NCBI GenBank assembly: GCA_016706865.1
Contig: JADJIS010000002.1
Span: 930,001-994,000, forward strand
Source: Bacteroidota bacterium
GTDB taxonomy: Bacteria > Bacteroidota > Bacteroidia > Chitinophagales > BACL12
DNA length: 64,000 nucleotides
Direction of reading: 5' to 3'
Shown here: positions 34,678-44,140 of the stretch, piece after piece
How the letters are laid out: each line of letters opens with the position of its first letter
How positions within the stretch are numbered: position 1 is the first letter of the stretch
The notes under the pieces: model-generated
The model's input: the letters and a program-made list of their open reading frames with translations, nothing else
Database searches by the model: none
What the model was told of the DNA's origin: nothing
Program-made: the position numbers and the translations under genes

Positions 34678-36741
34678 ATGAAAAATCAAACATCAAATCA
34701 TCTTATACACGAAAACTCACCTTACCTCCTTCAACATGCTTATAATCCTGTGGAATGGTTTCCTTGGGGGGATGAAGCATTGCAAAAGGCAAAAAATGAA
34801 GATAAACCCATTTTAGTTTCTATTGGGTATGCTGCATGTCATTGGTGCCACGTAATGGAACATGAAAGTTTTGAAGACGAACAAACCGCAAAATTTATGA
34901 ATACCTGGTTTGTAAATATTAAAGTTGACCGCGAGGAACGCCCTGATATAGATAATATATATATGAATGCATGCCAGCTTCTCACAGGTGCCGGCGGCTG
35001 GCCTTTAAATATTTTTCTTACTCCTGATCTATTGCCCTTTAGCGGGGGAACTTATTTCCCGCCTAAACCCGGATACGGCAAACCTTCCTGGATGGAAGTG
35101 CTCATGTATATGAAGGATACTTTCAGCCGCGAACGCGATAAAGTGGAACAACAGGCAGCCGCTCTTTCGGAGCACATTTTGCAAATGGATAATGCTTTTA
35201 TAACTCCATTAAAAGATATTTCCGACAATGAAATTCCATTTACCGAACAAGATATTATTTCAGTAATTACATCTCTTAAAAATAATTTTGATATTGTGGA
35301 TGGCGGATTTGGATCAGCACCAAAATTTCCGGGTACCATGAGCCTGCAATTTTTATGGAGAGCAAACTTTTTTCTGAAGGATAGTGCAGTTGAAAATCAT
35401 ATTCATCTGAGTCTTCAAAAAATGATGTATGGCGGAATATTCGATCAGATAGACGGTGGATTTGCGCGATATACCGTAGATAAAAAATGGATAATACCGC
35501 ATTTTGAAAAAATGTTATATGATAATGCCTTACTTATTCATTTATATGCCGAAGTATTTATGTCTACTCAGAATAAAGAATATTTACAGGTTGTACTGCG
35601 CTCTCTCGATTTTTTAGAACGTGAAATGATGAATGATGAATTTGGATTTTATTCCTCCTACGATGCCGATTCAGAAGGGGTGGAAGGTAAATATTATACC
35701 TTTACTTATGATGAAATTAAAACAATGTTTGGGGAGGATATCACATTTGTCTCCCGATTGTATAATATCGAAAAAACCGGCAATTGGGAACACACAAATA
35801 TTTTATATCGCACCATTGATAATGATGCATTAGCAAAAGAATTTTCGTTGGCCAAAGAAGAGGTGGAAATTAAAATAAACCTCATCAATAAAAAATTGTT
35901 GCATTATCGGGAAAACCGCATTAAACCTGGGCTCGACGATAAGATCATACTGTCATGGAATGCTCTTACCTGCTCCGCTTTTGTGCAGGCATTTAAGGCA
36001 ACTGCAATATCTAAATTCAAACACTTAGCGATAAAAAATATTGATTTTCTTTTGTCTTGTTTTGAAGATAAAAGCAATGCAGGACAATTGTTCCATACCT
36101 ATAAAAACGGACTTGCAAAACATCCTGCATTTATTGAAGATTATGCTGCAATTATTCAGGCACTATTGGATATATATGAAATTACCTCGGAAGAAAAATA
36201 TTTAGTTCGCGCACAATTGTATGCCACATTTGTAATAGAAAATTTTATGGATAATGATGGGATGTTTTATTTCACACATAAAGATCAAAACGACATTCCA
36301 TTACGCAATAAAGATTTTTATGATAATGCAACACCTTCCGGTAATTCGATAATGGTGCATGATCTCCTTCGACTTTCTATTTTAACGGGAGAATTAAAAT
36401 GGTACGATATAGCGATTAATATGTTGTTAAAATTAAAACCCGCAATTTTAAAACACGGCTCTTCCTTTGGAAATTGGTTGGGTGCCGCATTAAAAATTTT
36501 ATTTCCATATGGAGAGGTAGCAGTGGTAGGTAAAGATGCCTTAAAAATTATGGAAGAATTACAACATATTTATTATCCGCATTTAATTTTTCAGGCAGAT
36601 GAATCAGGAAATTCAGAATATCCTTTGCTAAAGAACAGATATAATACAGAGGGCACTTTTATTCATCTGTGCAAAAACAATGTTTGTAAACTTCCTGTCA
36701 GTTCTGTGTCTGATTACCGATCAGCTCTTACAGAATTTTGA
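34678..36741 (+). CDS. DUF255 thioredoxin-domain protein (YyaL/spermatogenesis-associated protein 20 family)
   Basis: 687 aa cytoplasmic protein. The N-terminal thioredoxin-like DUF255 domain has NHLIHENSPYLLQHAYNPVE, WFPWGDEALQKAK, YAACHWCHVMEHESFED with the CHWC motif, VDREERPDIDNIYM and GAGGWPLNIFLTPD. The C-terminal two thirds form an (alpha/alpha)6-barrel-like region (IPHFEKMLYDNALLIHLYAE, DDKIILSWNALTCSAFVQAF) similar to glycan epimerase folds. Biochemical function is not established for the family. Full length. It ends inside the promoter region of porP. Confidence 0.92.
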   Translation: MKNQTSNHLIHENSPYLLQHAYNPVEWFPWGDEALQKAKNEDKPILVSIGYAACHWCHVMEHESFEDEQTAKFMNTWFVNIKVDREERPDIDNIYMNACQLLTGAGGWPLNIFLTPDLLPFSGGTYFPPKPGYGKPSWMEVLMYMKDTFSRERDKVEQQAAALSEHILQMDNAFITPLKDISDNEIPFTEQDIISVITSLKNNFDIVDGGFGSAPKFPGTMSLQFLWRANFFLKDSAVENHIHLSLQKMMYGGIFDQIDGGFARYTVDKKWIIPHFEKMLYDNALLIHLYAEVFMSTQNKEYLQVVLRSLDFLEREMMNDEFGFYSSYDADSEGVEGKYYTFTYDEIKTMFGEDITFVSRLYNIEKTGNWEHTNILYRTIDNDALAKEFSLAKEEVEIKINLINKKLLHYRENRIKPGLDDKIILSWNALTCSAFVQAFKATAISKFKHLAIKNIDFLLSCFEDKSNAGQLFHTYKNGLAKHPAFIEDYAAIIQALLDIYEITSEEKYLVRAQLYATFVIENFMDNDGMFYFTHKDQNDIPLRNKDFYDNATPSGNSIMVHDLLRLSILTGELKWYDIAINMLLKLKPAILKHGSSFGNWLGAALKILFPYGEVAVVGKDALKIMEELQHIYYPHLIFQADESGNSEYPLLKNRYNTEGTFIHLCKNNVCKLPVSSVSDYRSALTEF

Positions 36742-36767
36742 GAAGAGGGATGTTTGGATTAACTTTA
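36737..36767 (+). promoter_or_regulatory. Putative promoter of porP and the type IX core
   Basis: TTTG (36737-36740), a 19-nt spacer and TAACTTTA (36760-36767) fit the Bacteroidota promoter pattern except for the last base. It overlaps the stop codon of the upstream gene and gives a 5' leader of about 45 nt before the porP ATG at 36818. The -7 sequence is identical to that of the three lipoprotein paralogs. Confidence 0.65.
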
Positions 36768-36817
36768 TGTCAAATACGAAACGGATTCTGTTTTCGTTAT
36801 TAGGTTTAATTGTAAGG

Positions 36818-37825
36818 ATGGACAGATTTATACACAGGATACTTTTTATTTTAATACTGCTTTCAGGGTCTTCTTTTTTAAAAGGACAGTCGGCGTCGTT
36901 CCGAAGTTATGCACAACAGGATCCTCAGTTTACACAATACATGTTCAATCCAGTATATTTTAATGTAGCTGCAGTGGGCAACGAACAGGCTTGGGTATCC
37001 ACTGTTAATATCAGAAATCAATGGGTGAATCTACCCGGAGCACCAGTGTCACAATCTCTCACATCTCATCTGCCAATTTACAAATTACACGGCGGTGCAG
37101 GAATTACAATAGTGAATGATATCGCGGGTCAACAGCGAAATACTGGAGCCATGTTCATGTATGCATATCAAAAACAATTCAGAACCTCTACCTTAAGTTT
37201 TGGTGCTGGAGCGGGTTTCATACAACAATCGATCGACGGGAGCAAACTAATCACGCCAACAGGCAATTACGAGAATAATGTGAACCATAATGACCCTAAT
37301 TTGCCTGTCACATTAAGTTCAGAACTGTTACCCGACGCGTCGGCAGGTATCTATTTCTTTGGAAAAAATTTAACCGCAGGGATTGCTGCATCACATTTGT
37401 TGTCGCCGATCTTGAATGGAAAAGACGCGACAATCAATGATGTACAATATTACCCCGGCGGTAACGTTTATATCAGTTACAAATTTGAGGTGAACGATAA
37501 AATAGATATCACACCTAATGTTCTTTATAAAACCGACTTCGTGGAAAGTATTGTTGATGTAAATACAATTTTTACTTACAACCGCAATATTTTAGCAGGA
37601 GTATCGTTTAGGGGATATGCCAACAGTCAGTATGATGCAGTGGCATTGATAGCAGGTTTGAATATCACCGATAAGTGGCGCGTAAGTTATAGTTACGATA
37701 TCACAACCTCAGCCTTAAACACGGTAAGTTCAGGATCACACGAATTAGTGCTCAGATATAGTATCCCGGTTGCAAAACCAAGAGTAGGAAAGATGATTAA
37801 CAATCCGAGATATTTATATCATTAA
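36818..37825 (+). CDS. porP: PorP/SprF-family type IX secretion membrane protein
   Basis: 335 aa from the ATG at 36818 (MDRFIHRILFILILLSGSSF, signal peptide). Earlier in-frame ATGs would add an implausible N-terminus upstream of or within the promoter. Family motifs are QQDPQFTQYMFNPVYFNVAA, NIRNQWVNLPGAPVSQSLTS and LPIYKLHGGAGITIVNDIAG, then LLPDASAGIYFFGKNLTAGI. These are outer-membrane beta-barrels that tether or help secrete type IX substrates. It lies directly upstream of gldKLMN, the canonical order. Confidence 0.92.
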   Translation: MDRFIHRILFILILLSGSSFLKGQSASFRSYAQQDPQFTQYMFNPVYFNVAAVGNEQAWVSTVNIRNQWVNLPGAPVSQSLTSHLPIYKLHGGAGITIVNDIAGQQRNTGAMFMYAYQKQFRTSTLSFGAGAGFIQQSIDGSKLITPTGNYENNVNHNDPNLPVTLSSELLPDASAGIYFFGKNLTAGIAASHLLSPILNGKDATINDVQYYPGGNVYISYKFEVNDKIDITPNVLYKTDFVESIVDVNTIFTYNRNILAGVSFRGYANSQYDAVALIAGLNITDKWRVSYSYDITTSALNTVSSGSHELVLRYSIPVAKPRVGKMINNPRYLYH

Positions 37826-37861
37826 CAGCATTAAATTTGTGAATTAATAGAAAGTTGCTAA

Positions 37862-37893
37862 TTTCACATACTTTTAGGAAAAAGTGTGTGAAA
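37862..37893 (+). other. Strong 14-bp hairpin between porP and gldK
   Basis: TTTCACATACTTTT and AAAAGTGTGTGAAA pair over 14 positions (one U-G) around the tetraloop AGGA. No U-run follows, so it is not a standard terminator. It may be an mRNA processing or stability element, or set the relative expression of porP and gldKLMN. A TAAATTTG box at 37832-37839 and a weaker TATTTTTA at 37934-37941 could give gldK its own transcript. Confidence 0.65.
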
Positions 37894-37963
37894 AAACTGG
37901 GGCGAAATATTATTTTTTAACCAATAAAAATGATATTTTTACACGGTTTTAAAGTTACAAATC

Positions 37964-39256
37964 ATGTCAAGTATGAAAAGAAACCTGCCATTATTACTTA
38001 TTGCATTCGTAGCCATCCTCGCCGGAACAGGCTGTAGTCACTCGAGTTGGGATGATTACAGGGGACAGTTGCTGGGAATGCAAGACCGACCGGTCTGGGA
38101 ACCCATCAATCCTTTTGGAATGGTGTACATTCCGTCCGGAACTCTGCACGTAGGGCCCAGCGACCAGGATGTTAACAACTCCCTCTGGCAAAGAACAAAG
38201 TCAATTTCCATTCAAGGTTTTTACATGGATGATGCCGAGATCACCAACAACGAATATCGTCAGTTCGTTTTCTGGGTGCGCGATTCCATTTCTCACGTTC
38301 TGCTCGATCACTATGCAGAAGAAGAGGAAGGTCAGGCAACTGAAGAACCTAAAATTGACTGGTCACAACCAATCGACTGGGAAGATGAAGAAACAGTTTC
38401 CCGTCTGGAAGAAATTTATTTACCCGGTAGTGAAACCTACTACGGTGAAAAACAAGTGGACACACGCCAGCTGATCTTCAGCTACCGTTGGGCAAAATGG
38501 AAGGAAGCAGCATCCAAATCAAACCGCGATAAAAACATTGCTGATTTCATGGTGGAAGAACCAATTGAGATCTATCCCGATACTTTAGTTTGGGTGCATG
38601 ATTATACTTATTCTTACAATGAACCGATGACCCGTCAATATTTTTCTCACCCTTCCTTCGACGATTATCCTGTGGTTGGTGTTTCCTGGAAACAGGCAAG
38701 TGCCTTCACAACATGGAGAACCGATTTCTGGAACGACTGGAGAAGATCACACGAGGAAGTTATTGTAGACGATTTCCGTTTACCTACCGAACACGAATGG
38801 GAATATGCTGCACGTGGTGGAAGAGATGAAGCTCCTTATCCTTGGGGTGGACCTTACGTGAGAAATACAAAAGGATGTTATCTGGCAAACTTTAAACCTG
38901 GTCGCGGTAATTATCCGGAAGATGGTGGTTATTATACAGTTAAAGTATACTCTTATGCACCGAACGATTTCGGTGTATATAATATGGCAGGTAATGTTTC
39001 CGAATGGACATCTACAGCATTTGCTGAAAACTCCTATTCATTTATTCATGATGAAAATCCTGATTATAGATATGATGCAGATGAAAATGATCCACCGGCA
39101 ATGAAAAGAAAGGTTATCCGTGGAGGATCTTGGAAAGATATCAGTTATTATATACAAACAGGTTCAAGACACTGGGAATTTCAGGATACAGCAAAATGTT
39201 ATGTTGGCTTCCGTTGTTGCATGACCTTCCTTGGTCGCTCTATGAGTGATTTCTAA
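37964..39256 (+). CDS. gldK: GldK/PorK type IX secretion lipoprotein
   Basis: 430 aa. Signal peptide and lipobox-like ending LAGTGC near residue 26. The rest is a formylglycine-generating-enzyme (SUMF1) type fold: GMVYIPSGTLHVGPS, ISIQGFYMDDAEITNNEYRQ, VVGVSWKQASAFTTWRTDFW, FRLPTEHEWEYAARGGRDEA, FGVYNMAGNVSEWTST, VIRGGSWKD and a late Cys pair. GldK forms the periplasmic ring with GldN below the outer membrane; the SUMF1 fold is structural here. First gene of gldKLMN. Confidence 0.95.
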   Translation: MSSMKRNLPLLLIAFVAILAGTGCSHSSWDDYRGQLLGMQDRPVWEPINPFGMVYIPSGTLHVGPSDQDVNNSLWQRTKSISIQGFYMDDAEITNNEYRQFVFWVRDSISHVLLDHYAEEEEGQATEEPKIDWSQPIDWEDEETVSRLEEIYLPGSETYYGEKQVDTRQLIFSYRWAKWKEAASKSNRDKNIADFMVEEPIEIYPDTLVWVHDYTYSYNEPMTRQYFSHPSFDDYPVVGVSWKQASAFTTWRTDFWNDWRRSHEEVIVDDFRLPTEHEWEYAARGGRDEAPYPWGGPYVRNTKGCYLANFKPGRGNYPEDGGYYTVKVYSYAPNDFGVYNMAGNVSEWTSTAFAENSYSFIHDENPDYRYDADENDPPAMKRKVIRGGSWKDISYYIQTGSRHWEFQDTAKCYVGFRCCMTFLGRSMSDF

Positions 39257-39337
39257 TAAATAATTTCCTAACCAAGAGTGAACACACAAAATCAGCAATT
39301 TTTAACAATCATTCTAAAACTAAAAATTTAAAACAAA

Positions 39338-40156
39338 ATGTCAGCATTTTTCGAAACCGATCGTTTTAAACGTCTCAAGAATCTCATCATCGGATTAGGT
39401 GCATCAGTAGTACTTGTAGGAGCTCTCTTCAAAATCCTCCACTGGGAAGGTGCCGATTTCATGTTAATGGTGGGTATGTTCACTGAAGCATTCATTTTCT
39501 TATTGTTAGGTGTGTTGCCTCCACACAAAGATTATTATTGGGAGAAGATCTATCCGGACCTGGATATCGCTCCTGAAGTTGAAGAAGCAAAATCAGGTAA
39601 AAAGGTTCACAAAATGGAACCAAGAGAAAGCGTTACCAAACAATTGGACAAAATGCTGGAAGAGAGCAAAGTTGAACCAATGATGATCGAAAGATTAGGT
39701 GATAACCTTAAGAGATTAGGTGAAAATATCGAAAAATTAGGTGACGTACAAGATGCTGCACTTAATACAAACGAATATTCAACTAAAATAAAAGATGCTT
39801 CTATTGCTGTTGCTGAAATGCGTGACGCGTATTCAAATGCTGCTAAAGCTATGGAACAGATCACTTCAACATCAGTTGATACAACAAAATACCACGAGCA
39901 AGTGCAAATGGTTACTAAAAACTTAGGTCAGTTGAATGCTATTTACGAATTAGAATTACAAGATACCAACAACCATCTTAAGGCAATGAACAAATTCTAT
40001 GGTAGCTTGAACAGCGCTATGGATAACCTTCAGGAATCAGTTACAGATACTGCTAAATACCGTGAAGAAATTGGTCAGTTGTCCACTAATTTGGCTGCAT
40101 TGAACCGTGTATATGGTAATATGCTAAGTGCAATGAGCACAGGTGCTAACCGTTAA
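39338..40156 (+). CDS. gldL: GldL/PorL type IX secretion motor protein
   Basis: 272 aa inner-membrane protein. Two N-terminal transmembrane helices (LIIGLGASVVLVGALFKILH and FMLMVGMFTEAFIFLLLGVL) include the Glu in the second helix that the family uses in proton-driven rotation. A long cytoplasmic part follows, with heptad-like repeats (RLGDNLKRLGENIEKLGDVQ) and two similar helical repeats ending in VDTTKYHEQVQMVTKNLGQL and TDTAKYREEIGQLSTNLAAL. It partners with GldM to power secretion and gliding. Spacing to gldK is 81 nt, to gldM 46 nt. Confidence 0.95.
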   Translation: MSAFFETDRFKRLKNLIIGLGASVVLVGALFKILHWEGADFMLMVGMFTEAFIFLLLGVLPPHKDYYWEKIYPDLDIAPEVEEAKSGKKVHKMEPRESVTKQLDKMLEESKVEPMMIERLGDNLKRLGENIEKLGDVQDAALNTNEYSTKIKDASIAVAEMRDAYSNAAKAMEQITSTSVDTTKYHEQVQMVTKNLGQLNAIYELELQDTNNHLKAMNKFYGSLNSAMDNLQESVTDTAKYREEIGQLSTNLAALNRVYGNMLSAMSTGANR

Positions 40157-40202
40157 TTCATTTTTACTTTATTAATTTATAACTAAATAAAAATATAAAA
40201 TA

Positions 40203-41804
40203 ATGTCAATACCAAAGGAACCACGCCAGCTCATGATCAACCTCATGTACCTGGTGCTTACAGCCCTGCTGGCATTGAACGTATCTGCGGAAATTCTCAA
40301 CGCGTTTAATCTTGTAAATGCGGGTATCAAAGACAGTAATGAAATTCTTACAGAAAAGAATACCAGAACTATCGGTTTTGTTGAAAAAATAGCACTAACG
40401 GATACTCGTCCAGCGACTCAGCAAATCTTAAAGAATTGTCAGGAAGCGTCTAAGATCAGCGAAGAATTTGTGGGTTATGTTGAATCCTTAAAAGAGGAAA
40501 TTAAGGTACTAGCAGGAGGTGATAATCCTGACCATCCCGGAAAATTAAAAACCGAAGGGGAAACAGAAAAAACAAGTAACCTTTTATTGAAAAAAGGTAA
40601 AGGAGAAGAATTAGAAGCTAAGATCAAAGAGGCAAGAACCAAATTTTTGGCTCTGGTAGGAAACGATCCTTTGATTGAGGTTCCTTTATCTATCAATGAA
40701 ATTCCTGCCGATTCAAAGGCAGAATCTTGGAGTGCGTATAACTTCGATCGTGTACCTGCAATAGCATGTATAACGATCCTTACAAAACTTCAACAAGATG
40801 CAAAGAGTACTGAAAACTCTATCATTGAAAAGTTAGCAGGTTCTATTTATAAAGAAGACATTAAGGTGGATAAAATGGCTGCCCAGGTTGTAGCCCCGTC
40901 TGCCTATATGAGAAAGGGATCTGAGTATACAGCTGATATCTTTATCGGTGCAACTTCCGAATCCATTAAACCGGAAGTGTATTTAGGTTCATTTACTTCT
41001 GCAGTTAAAAAAGATCCGGATGATCCAAATGGAAAAGCATTTCTTGAAGTTGTAGGAACTGATATACCTCTCTCAGGAGCTCGTCAGATCGAAGTTGTTG
41101 GCGGTATGGGTAAAATTAAAGAGGCTGCATCCGGGCAACGCGACTTTCAAGGTGTAATTAAAATTAAACATCCAAGTGAAGAGGGTAAATTTAAATTCTA
41201 TCCATTCGAATTTGGATACGAAACATTCGAAGTTGGTAAGGCCGTTGTGTCACCAACAGCTATGAATGTGTTATATATAGGAATAGATAACCCTATAAAA
41301 ATTTCTGTTCCGGGTTACGCTTCTGAAAAAGTAACAGCATCAGGTTGTGGTATCACTCGTATTAAAGGTGAAGAATATAATGCAAAACCTACTGTTGCGG
41401 GTGAAGATAAAATTGTAGTATCTGTTAAAACAGAAAAGGGATCAGAAACTTCAGAAGAAAAATTCAGAGTTCGTCGTATACCGGATCCTTATGTATATGT
41501 ATTAAATACTAAAGGTGGTGCATTGAAACTCGGAGAATTTAAAGCTGCAGAAAGCATTATAGTTAAAAACCCGGACTTTGTATTCCAGGTACCATATACT
41601 GTTGTAAGTTTTGAACTTGCGCATGCTCCAAAAATTGGATCAGTGCTTGCCGATGTGTCAAATTCCAACAAATTTTCGTCTATGATGAAGGATATACAAA
41701 AAAAGGCAAAAGCCGGAGATAAAATTGTAATTGAGGCAATTGTTAAAATGCCTGATGGCAGAACTGTTCCTGTAAACACTTCTTTTAAATTAATAGGTGG
41801 TTAA
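40203..41804 (+). CDS. gldM: GldM/PorM type IX secretion motor protein
   Basis: 533 aa. A single N-terminal transmembrane helix (LMINLMYLVLTALLALNVSA) follows the conserved start MSIPKEPRQ. A periplasmic helical domain comes first, with ITILTKLQQDAKSTENSIIE, then several beta domains (VDKMAAQVVAPSAYMRKGSE, FPFEFGYETFEVGKAVVSPT in context, and a C-terminal GDKIVIEAIVKMPDGRTVPV). GldM spans the periplasm from the GldL motor to the GldKN ring. Full length. Its stop lies 13 nt before the gldN ATG. Confidence 0.95.
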   Translation: MSIPKEPRQLMINLMYLVLTALLALNVSAEILNAFNLVNAGIKDSNEILTEKNTRTIGFVEKIALTDTRPATQQILKNCQEASKISEEFVGYVESLKEEIKVLAGGDNPDHPGKLKTEGETEKTSNLLLKKGKGEELEAKIKEARTKFLALVGNDPLIEVPLSINEIPADSKAESWSAYNFDRVPAIACITILTKLQQDAKSTENSIIEKLAGSIYKEDIKVDKMAAQVVAPSAYMRKGSEYTADIFIGATSESIKPEVYLGSFTSAVKKDPDDPNGKAFLEVVGTDIPLSGARQIEVVGGMGKIKEAASGQRDFQGVIKIKHPSEEGKFKFYPFEFGYETFEVGKAVVSPTAMNVLYIGIDNPIKISVPGYASEKVTASGCGITRIKGEEYNAKPTVAGEDKIVVSVKTEKGSETSEEKFRVRRIPDPYVYVLNTKGGALKLGEFKAAESIIVKNPDFVFQVPYTVVSFELAHAPKIGSVLADVSNSNKFSSMMKDIQKKAKAGDKIVIEAIVKMPDGRTVPVNTSFKLIGG

Positions 41805-41817
41805 AAACAAATTAAGT

Positions 41818-42648
41818 ATGAAAAGATTATTTGTTTTATCAACAGCAATATTTATTCTATCTTCCATTGCTCATGCACAACCTACAAGTGCTGCTAGATT
41901 GGATGGTATGTATAAAAGGGAATTACTTGGCACAAGAGAGGTAATACCTTACGACAACATTCGTGAAGCTGATATCTTTTGGGAAAAAAGGATATGGAGA
42001 AATATTGACTTCAGAGAAAAAATTAATCTGCCATTTACCTGGCCAGTTGATCCATTTGCCGATATTGTTTACAATGCGGTTGTAACGGGTGAATTAAAGG
42101 CTTACAAGCCTACCTATGATGATTTTCGCGAAGGTCTTGAATATCCGATAGAAGAATTACTATTAAAATTTAATAGAACCGATTCACTTACAATTTATGA
42201 TGAAGAAACATATGAGGAAAAAATTGTAGTGACCAAAACGGAGTTCGACTATCAAACAGTACAAAAGATCCAAATAAAGGAAGATTGGGTTTTTGATGAG
42301 GAAACCTCCACAATGGTAGTTAGAATCATAGGTTTGACTATGATTCGCGATAGGTTGGACCCTACTACCGGTGAGGTGCTCGGACAAGAACCAATGTTTT
42401 GGATCTATTACCCTGATCTTCGCAATATAATAATTCGTCACGAAGTGTTCAATGAGAAAAATAGCGCAAGAACACTTACATTTGAAGATATTTTCGAAAT
42501 GCGTTTATTCAATAGTTATATCGTAAAAGAAGATAACGTGTATGATCGCCTAATCGAAAATTACGCAACTGGTATAGACCAGGTGCTGGAAAGTGAAAAA
42601 ATAAAACAGGTTATTTTTGATTACGAACATAACCTCTGGGAATTTTAA
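41818..42648 (+). CDS. gldN: GldN/PorN type IX secretion protein
   Basis: 276 aa from the ATG at 41818 (MKRLFVLSTAIFILSSIAHA, signal peptide, cleaved before QPTS); an in-frame GTG further upstream is not needed. Conserved stretches are VIPYDNIREADIFWEKRIWR, NIDFREKINLPFTWP, IKEDWVFDEETSTMVVRIIG and FEMRLFNSYIVKEDNVYDRL. GldN binds GldK in the periplasmic ring. It is the last gene of the operon and is followed by a terminator and then a long repeat island. Confidence 0.94.
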   Translation: MKRLFVLSTAIFILSSIAHAQPTSAARLDGMYKRELLGTREVIPYDNIREADIFWEKRIWRNIDFREKINLPFTWPVDPFADIVYNAVVTGELKAYKPTYDDFREGLEYPIEELLLKFNRTDSLTIYDEETYEEKIVVTKTEFDYQTVQKIQIKEDWVFDEETSTMVVRIIGLTMIRDRLDPTTGEVLGQEPMFWIYYPDLRNIIIRHEVFNEKNSARTLTFEDIFEMRLFNSYIVKEDNVYDRLIENYATGIDQVLESEKIKQVIFDYEHNLWEF

Positions 42649-42680
42649 TTATCTTTCTTTTCTATTCATACTTGAACGGA

Positions 42681-42710
42681 AGGCCGGCTTTTATAGCCGG
42701 CTTTCTATTT
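42681..42710 (+). terminator. Probable terminator of the gldKLMN operon
   Basis: GCCGGC (42683-42688) and GCCGGC (42696-42701), each self-complementary, pair around TTTTATA, followed by TTTCTATTTTT. It lies 35 nt after the gldN stop codon. Confidence 0.8.
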
Positions 42711-42712
42711 TT

Positions 42713-43703
42713 ACCCAGAGTTAGAAAATTGTAATTAAACTTTAGGGTTATCTAAATCCACCAACAATTTTCTTACTCTGGGTTACCCTAAATAAGAAAA
42801 TTAAAGAGCATAATTCTCAACCCTGTGTTTTTATTACAAATTTTCTATTTAGGGTAAACCCTGAATAGAAAATTCTCTGATACAATTTGGGCGGGATTAG
42901 TTTTCATGAAATATCAAATTATTTTGATAGGCAGGATCCCTTTGAATTTTCTTATTCAGGGTCTCATTTTGCAAAGTAAAAGTTTTAATGCCGTACATTT
43001 AACCACCAACAATTTTCTTACTCTGGGTTACCCTAAATAAGAAAATTAAAGAGCATAATTCTCAACCCTATGTTTTTATTACTAATTTCCTATTTAGGGC
43101 GAATTCTGAATAGAAAATTCTCCAATACAATTTGGGCGGGATTAGTTTTCATGAAATATCAAATTATTTTGATAGGCAGGATCTCTTTGAATTTTCTTAT
43201 TCAGGGTCTCATTTTGCAAAGTAAAAGTTTTAATGCCGTACATTTAACCACCAACAATTTTCTTACTCTGGGTTACCCTAAATAAGAAAATTAAAGAGCA
43301 TAATTCTCAACCCTATGTTTTTATTACTAATTTCCTATTTAGGGCGAATTCTGAATAGAAAATTCTCTGATACAATTTGGGCGGGATTAGTTTTCATGAA
43401 ATATCAAATTATTTTGATAGGCAGGATCTCTTTGAATTTTCTTATTCAGGGTCTCATTTTGCAAAGTAAAAGTTTTAATGCCGTACATTTAACCACCAAC
43501 AATTTTCTTACTCTGGGTTACCCTAAATAAGAAAATTAAAGAGCATAATTCTCAACCCTATGTTTTTATTACTAATTTCCTATTTAGGGCGAATTCTGAA
43601 TAGAAAATTCTCTGATACAATTTGGGCGGGATTAGTTTTCATGAAATATCAAATTATTTTGATAGGCAGGATCCCTTTGAATTTTCTTATTCAGGGTCTC
43701 ATT
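42713..43703. repeat. 245-bp tandem repeat, almost four copies, built of hairpins
   Basis: Copies start with CCACCAACAATTTTCTTACT at 42758, 43003, 43248 and 43493, so the period is exactly 245; the last copy ends near 43703. Each unit holds AATTTTCTTA ... TAAGAAAATT (10-bp arms), a second hairpin built on TTTTCTATT(T)AGGG ... AATAGAAAA, and a conserved GGGCGGGATTAGTTTTCATG segment. The first copy differs most, the middle copies are nearly identical. An inverted partial copy, ACCCAGAGTTAGAAAATTG, precedes it at 42713-42731. Short open frames inside copies are not genes. Confidence 0.92.
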
Positions 43704-44140
43704 TGGAAGATATTTAAATTGCATAAGTTATAAAATTGTATATAATCTTTCGGGTAAAATCGATCTCCAACAATTTTCGGAGATAGAGGAATGCTCACTT
43801 AGCGAGGTTTTTTGTTTTGTATTGTACCATTATTGAGACCTTCGCTGAGAGCGAAAGCCTCAATGCTTTGCATTAAAATTTTATCTTTTCACTCGAATGA
43901 ATTATTAATTGGGATTAAATTTAAATAACATACTACATAAAAATTTCACAAAAAATTTAAACTCCTTTTTAAGTGTATCAGGTATCAAGAATCAAGTATC
44001 AGGAAATCAAACAGTGGAATCTGTTAAAATTTCGCAAGAAATTTAAACTCCTTTTTAAGTGTATCGGGTATCAAGAATCAAGTATCAGGAAAACAAACAG
44101 TGGAATCTGTTAAAATTTCGTCAGAAATTTAAACTCCTCC
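43704..44140. repeat. Hairpins and 86-bp composite repeat between the 245-bp array and uvrC
   Basis: No gene is present. A hairpin ATCTCC / GGAGAT lies near 43767-43786, and a hairpin at 43832-43864 (ATTGAG...TTCGCT / AGCGAA...CTCAAT) matches the one at 29488. From about 43941 to 44140 a composite unit recurs with period 86: AAATTTAAACTCCT, TTTTTAAGTGTATC, TATCAAGAATCAAGTATCAGG, CAAACAGTGGAATCTG and AAAATTTCG. The last copy supplies the uvrC stop codon and runs into CTCCTCCCTCC words inside the uvrC frame. Confidence 0.82.

Noticed and set aside
36680..36817. Long N-terminal extension of PorP
   Set aside because: It overlaps the end of the DUF255 gene and the promoter; the ATG at 36818 gives a standard signal peptide.
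37862..37893. Rho-independent terminator between porP and gldK
   Set aside because: The stem is strong but neither strand has a following T-run.
43070..43530. Two near-identical 71-codon plus-strand open frames in the 245-bp repeat
   Set aside because: They follow the repeat period exactly, have no start signal, and cover the hairpins; repeat identity explains their similarity.
42758..43703. CRISPR or integron array
   Set aside because: Whole 245-bp units are repeated including linkers, there are no variable cassettes, and there is no integrase or cas gene.
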